Shown here: positions 46,433-47,989 of the stretch, in pieces | How the letters are laid out: the number at the start of each line of letters is the position of its first letter | How positions within the stretch are numbered: the first letter of the stretch is position 1 | Source of the DNA: Alphaproteobacteria bacterium | Lineage (GTDB): Bacteria > Pseudomonadota > Alphaproteobacteria > Micropepsales > Micropepsaceae | Length of the DNA: 47,989 bases | Reading direction: 5' to 3' | Assembly (NCBI GenBank): GCA_028865545.1 | Contig: JAGWJY010000027.1 | Span: forward strand, 1-47,989 | The notes under the pieces: model-generated | The model's input: the letters and a program-made list of their open reading frames with translations, nothing else | Told to the model about the DNA's origin: nothing | Database searches by the model: none | Made by a program: the position numbers and the translations under genes

Positions 46433-47989
46433 TTACATCTTTCGGCGGGTCTTTGAACGCTTGACCGGCTTCACCGGTTCGCCCGACGCAGTTTCCGGCT
46501 TGAGCGACACCTCATTGTTCAACTGCGTGATTTCCTTCACGCCGTTGTCGAGCGCAACCCGGACGAGCACACCGCCCGTCTTCATCGGCAGATCGACCTT
46601 CACCGTCTTGGGCTCGAGGTCGACCGGCGCGGCGATGGACGGAATGGCAACGCTCGACAGCGTTTCGCCCTTGGCGTTCAACAGCGTCGCCGTGCCGGCC
46701 GGAGCCTCCACGGAACCGAGACTGTGGACCGTCACGTCGATCGTATCCCCGGCGACCTTGACATCATCCGAACCGATGCCGATGTCCGGACGGTCCTGCG
46801 GCAGCGCCTCCGGCGTCACCAGTTCGAAATTCACCATCGTCGTCTGATGCGGCGCGAAGGTGAGATCGACGCTGGTCGAGCGCTCGAACGTGAAGGTCTG
46901 CGTTTTGATGCCTTTGCCCGACATCTTCCAGGTGCCCGGTGCGATCATCCAGCCGGTCATCTTCGCTTTGATGGGCTTGGACGACAGGTTGTAGGCCTCC
47001 ACGCCGAACTTGGTGGGCATCGGATCGTGGATCAGGATACCTACGCTTTCCGCCTCGGTCGGTGCCCCGGCAAAGCGCCAGCTCACCAGGTTGCCCTGGA
47101 AAGTCTGATTGCGGCGGAGTGTCAGCCCACCCATTCGCGTGCGTTGCAGCAGATCGCTGAACAGCTCCACACGGTCCGACCACCAGTGACCTTCAGTGAC
47201 CATGTACATGCGCTGGGTGTCGGTCTGGATTTCATCCGCATAGAGATCTTCCAGGTACTTCTTGTCGCCGCTCACCAGCCAGGCAATGTAGCGCTGGGTG
47301 TTGATCGGCATCGCCCCATCGTCGCGCGCCGGCGAGAACGGGCGGCTCTCGCCCGCCTTAGTACCTTCCAGCGCCTCGACATGCTCGAGGATCTGCTTGC
47401 CCCACGTATCCGTCTTACCGAGCTGTCCCAGCACATTGGCATTGAGATAGCGCAGGTCGAAGTGGTCGCCTTGATCAAGGACGCTGTAGAGCGGCGCCAG
47501 GTACTTCTTGTCGCCGGTCCACTCATAGGATGCCCAGAACAACTGCGACACCGCCATGAGGCCGCGGGTGTGCGGCTTGAGGCAGCCTTCGGTGGCATCG
47601 GTCTGGGAGTTGAAGAACTCCGGGAAGCACCAAGTGCCGTCCGCCTGCTGCTTGCCGTAGGAGATGTAGCTGTCCGCAATCTTGAGGATCAACGCCTTCA
47701 GCTGGGGATTGTCGTTGAAGTTCACCAGCATGATGGCGGGATGGAGGATGAGGTAGGAATACGGATGTTCCCAGCCCCACGGCCCCTCCGTCACCACCCG
47801 CGTGCCGCTGAACAGCTGCGTGATGATGTCCGTGTGTCCGGTCTTGTTGGTCTTGATGATGTTCGGGTAGTAGCGACCCGTCTGCATCAGGCGCTCGAAC
47901 ACCTTGGGATCGCCCCAGTTCACATAGGCGTCCTCGCTGCGGGTGTTGATGCCCTCCTCATAGGAATGCAGGTAGTCGGTGAGGATGGT
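46433..47989 (-). CDS. Large protein of unknown function, alpha/alpha-toroid-like with C-terminal CARDB/Ig-like domain (5' end outside the window)
   Basis: I do not recognise this gene. The frame is open from the stop at 46433 to the window edge and continues beyond; an internal GTG near 47923 is not a credible start because the protein sequence before it (LHSYEEGINTRSEDAYVNW) reads on smoothly. The visible 518 residues have a helical part rich in Trp, Tyr and GDKKYLxPLY-type repeats (GDKKYLAPLY, GDKKYLEDLY), suggesting a six-hairpin (alpha/alpha) toroid as in glycoside hydrolases and polysaccharide lyases. A beta-sandwich follows near 330-380. Last is a CARDB-like domain (DIGIGSDDVKVAGDTIDVTV, ending ITQLNNEVSL) and a basic C-terminus (KRSKTRRKM). 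Export is likely, but the N-terminus is not seen. It could act on envelope or extracellular glycans. The 46-bp gap to hpnI leaves co-transcription possible. Confidence 0.7.
   Translation of the reverse strand, partial: TILTDYLHSYEEGINTRSEDAYVNWGDPKVFERLMQTGRYYPNIIKTNKTGHTDIITQLFSGTRVVTEGPWGWEHPYSYLILHPAIMLVNFNDNPQLKALILKIADSYISYGKQQADGTWCFPEFFNSQTDATEGCLKPHTRGLMAVSQLFWASYEWTGDKKYLAPLYSVLDQGDHFDLRYLNANVLGQLGKTDTWGKQILEHVEALEGTKAGESRPFSPARDDGAMPINTQRYIAWLVSGDKKYLEDLYADEIQTDTQRMYMVTEGHWWSDRVELFSDLLQRTRMGGLTLRRNQTFQGNLVSWRFAGAPTEAESVGILIHDPMPTKFGVEAYNLSSKPIKAKMTGWMIAPGTWKMSGKGIKTQTFTFERSTSVDLTFAPHQTTMVNFELVTPEALPQDRPDIGIGSDDVKVAGDTIDVTVHSLGSVEAPAGTATLLNAKGETLSSVAIPSIAAPVDLEPKTVKVDLPMKTGGVLVRVALDNGVKEITQLNNEVSLKPETASGEPVKPVKRSKTRRKM

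Overview
The window reads as a chromosomal segment of a GC-rich alphaproteobacterium. The support for this is a single-chain class I lysyl-tRNA synthetase, a long two-domain dCTP deaminase, a full-length B12-dependent MetH with MetF under an ArsR-methyltransferase fusion, and a nearly complete bacterial hopanoid locus. Genus and order cannot be fixed from the sequence alone. I see no tRNA or rRNA gene, insertion sequence, phage gene or CRISPR array; gene packing is dense, with many ATGA overlaps.

Region 1 (1-24.3 kb) is mixed housekeeping. It holds the leuD end and leuB; a TetR regulator; a DoxX membrane protein; a small membrane-anchored hypothetical; pyrD divergent from an S24 (LexA/CI-like) self-cleaving regulator; a TPR lipoprotein-like or periplasmic protein coupled to class I lysS; a membrane hybrid histidine kinase whose receiver and Hpt domains have both lost their phospho-acceptors; a DinG/XPD-type Fe-S helicase with a vestigial exonuclease domain; and dcd. 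It continues with an ArsR-methyltransferase -> metF -> metH operon behind a perfect inverted repeat, an orphan MlaC-like protein, ettA, an outer-membrane beta-barrel candidate and a metallo-beta-lactamase-fold hydrolase. A uxaA-type dehydratase (24.4-25.9 kb) separates this from region 2.

Region 2 (26-46.4 kb) is a hopanoid supercluster. On the plus strand lie mlaA-hpnN (lipid trafficking) and ispH-hpnH (last MEP step; adenosylhopane synthase). On the minus strand lie ispA-hpnM and a long operon transcribed in the order hpnI, hpnJ, hpnK, [ferritin-like diiron protein], hpnL, hpnA, hpnB, hpnC, hpnD, hpnE, shc, hpnG. Together these cover IPP/DMAPP (IspH) -> FPP (IspA) -> squalene (HpnCDE) -> hopene (Shc) -> adenosylhopane (HpnH) -> ribosylhopane (HpnG) -> glycosylated, deacetylated and ring-contracted bacteriohopanetetrol cyclitol ether (HpnI, HpnK, HpnJ), plus export (HpnN, HpnM, MlaA). 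No HpnO aminotransferase, HpnP or HpnR methylase is in the window. The least explained member is the ferritin-like protein at 41942-42805, which has a full set of candidate diiron ligands and no assigned hopanoid step. It is the best candidate for new biology here.

Region 3 (46.4 kb to the end) is the 3' part of a large protein of unknown function, probably an alpha/alpha-toroid plus a CARDB/Ig-like domain. It sits 46 bp upstream of hpnI on the same strand and runs off the window edge.
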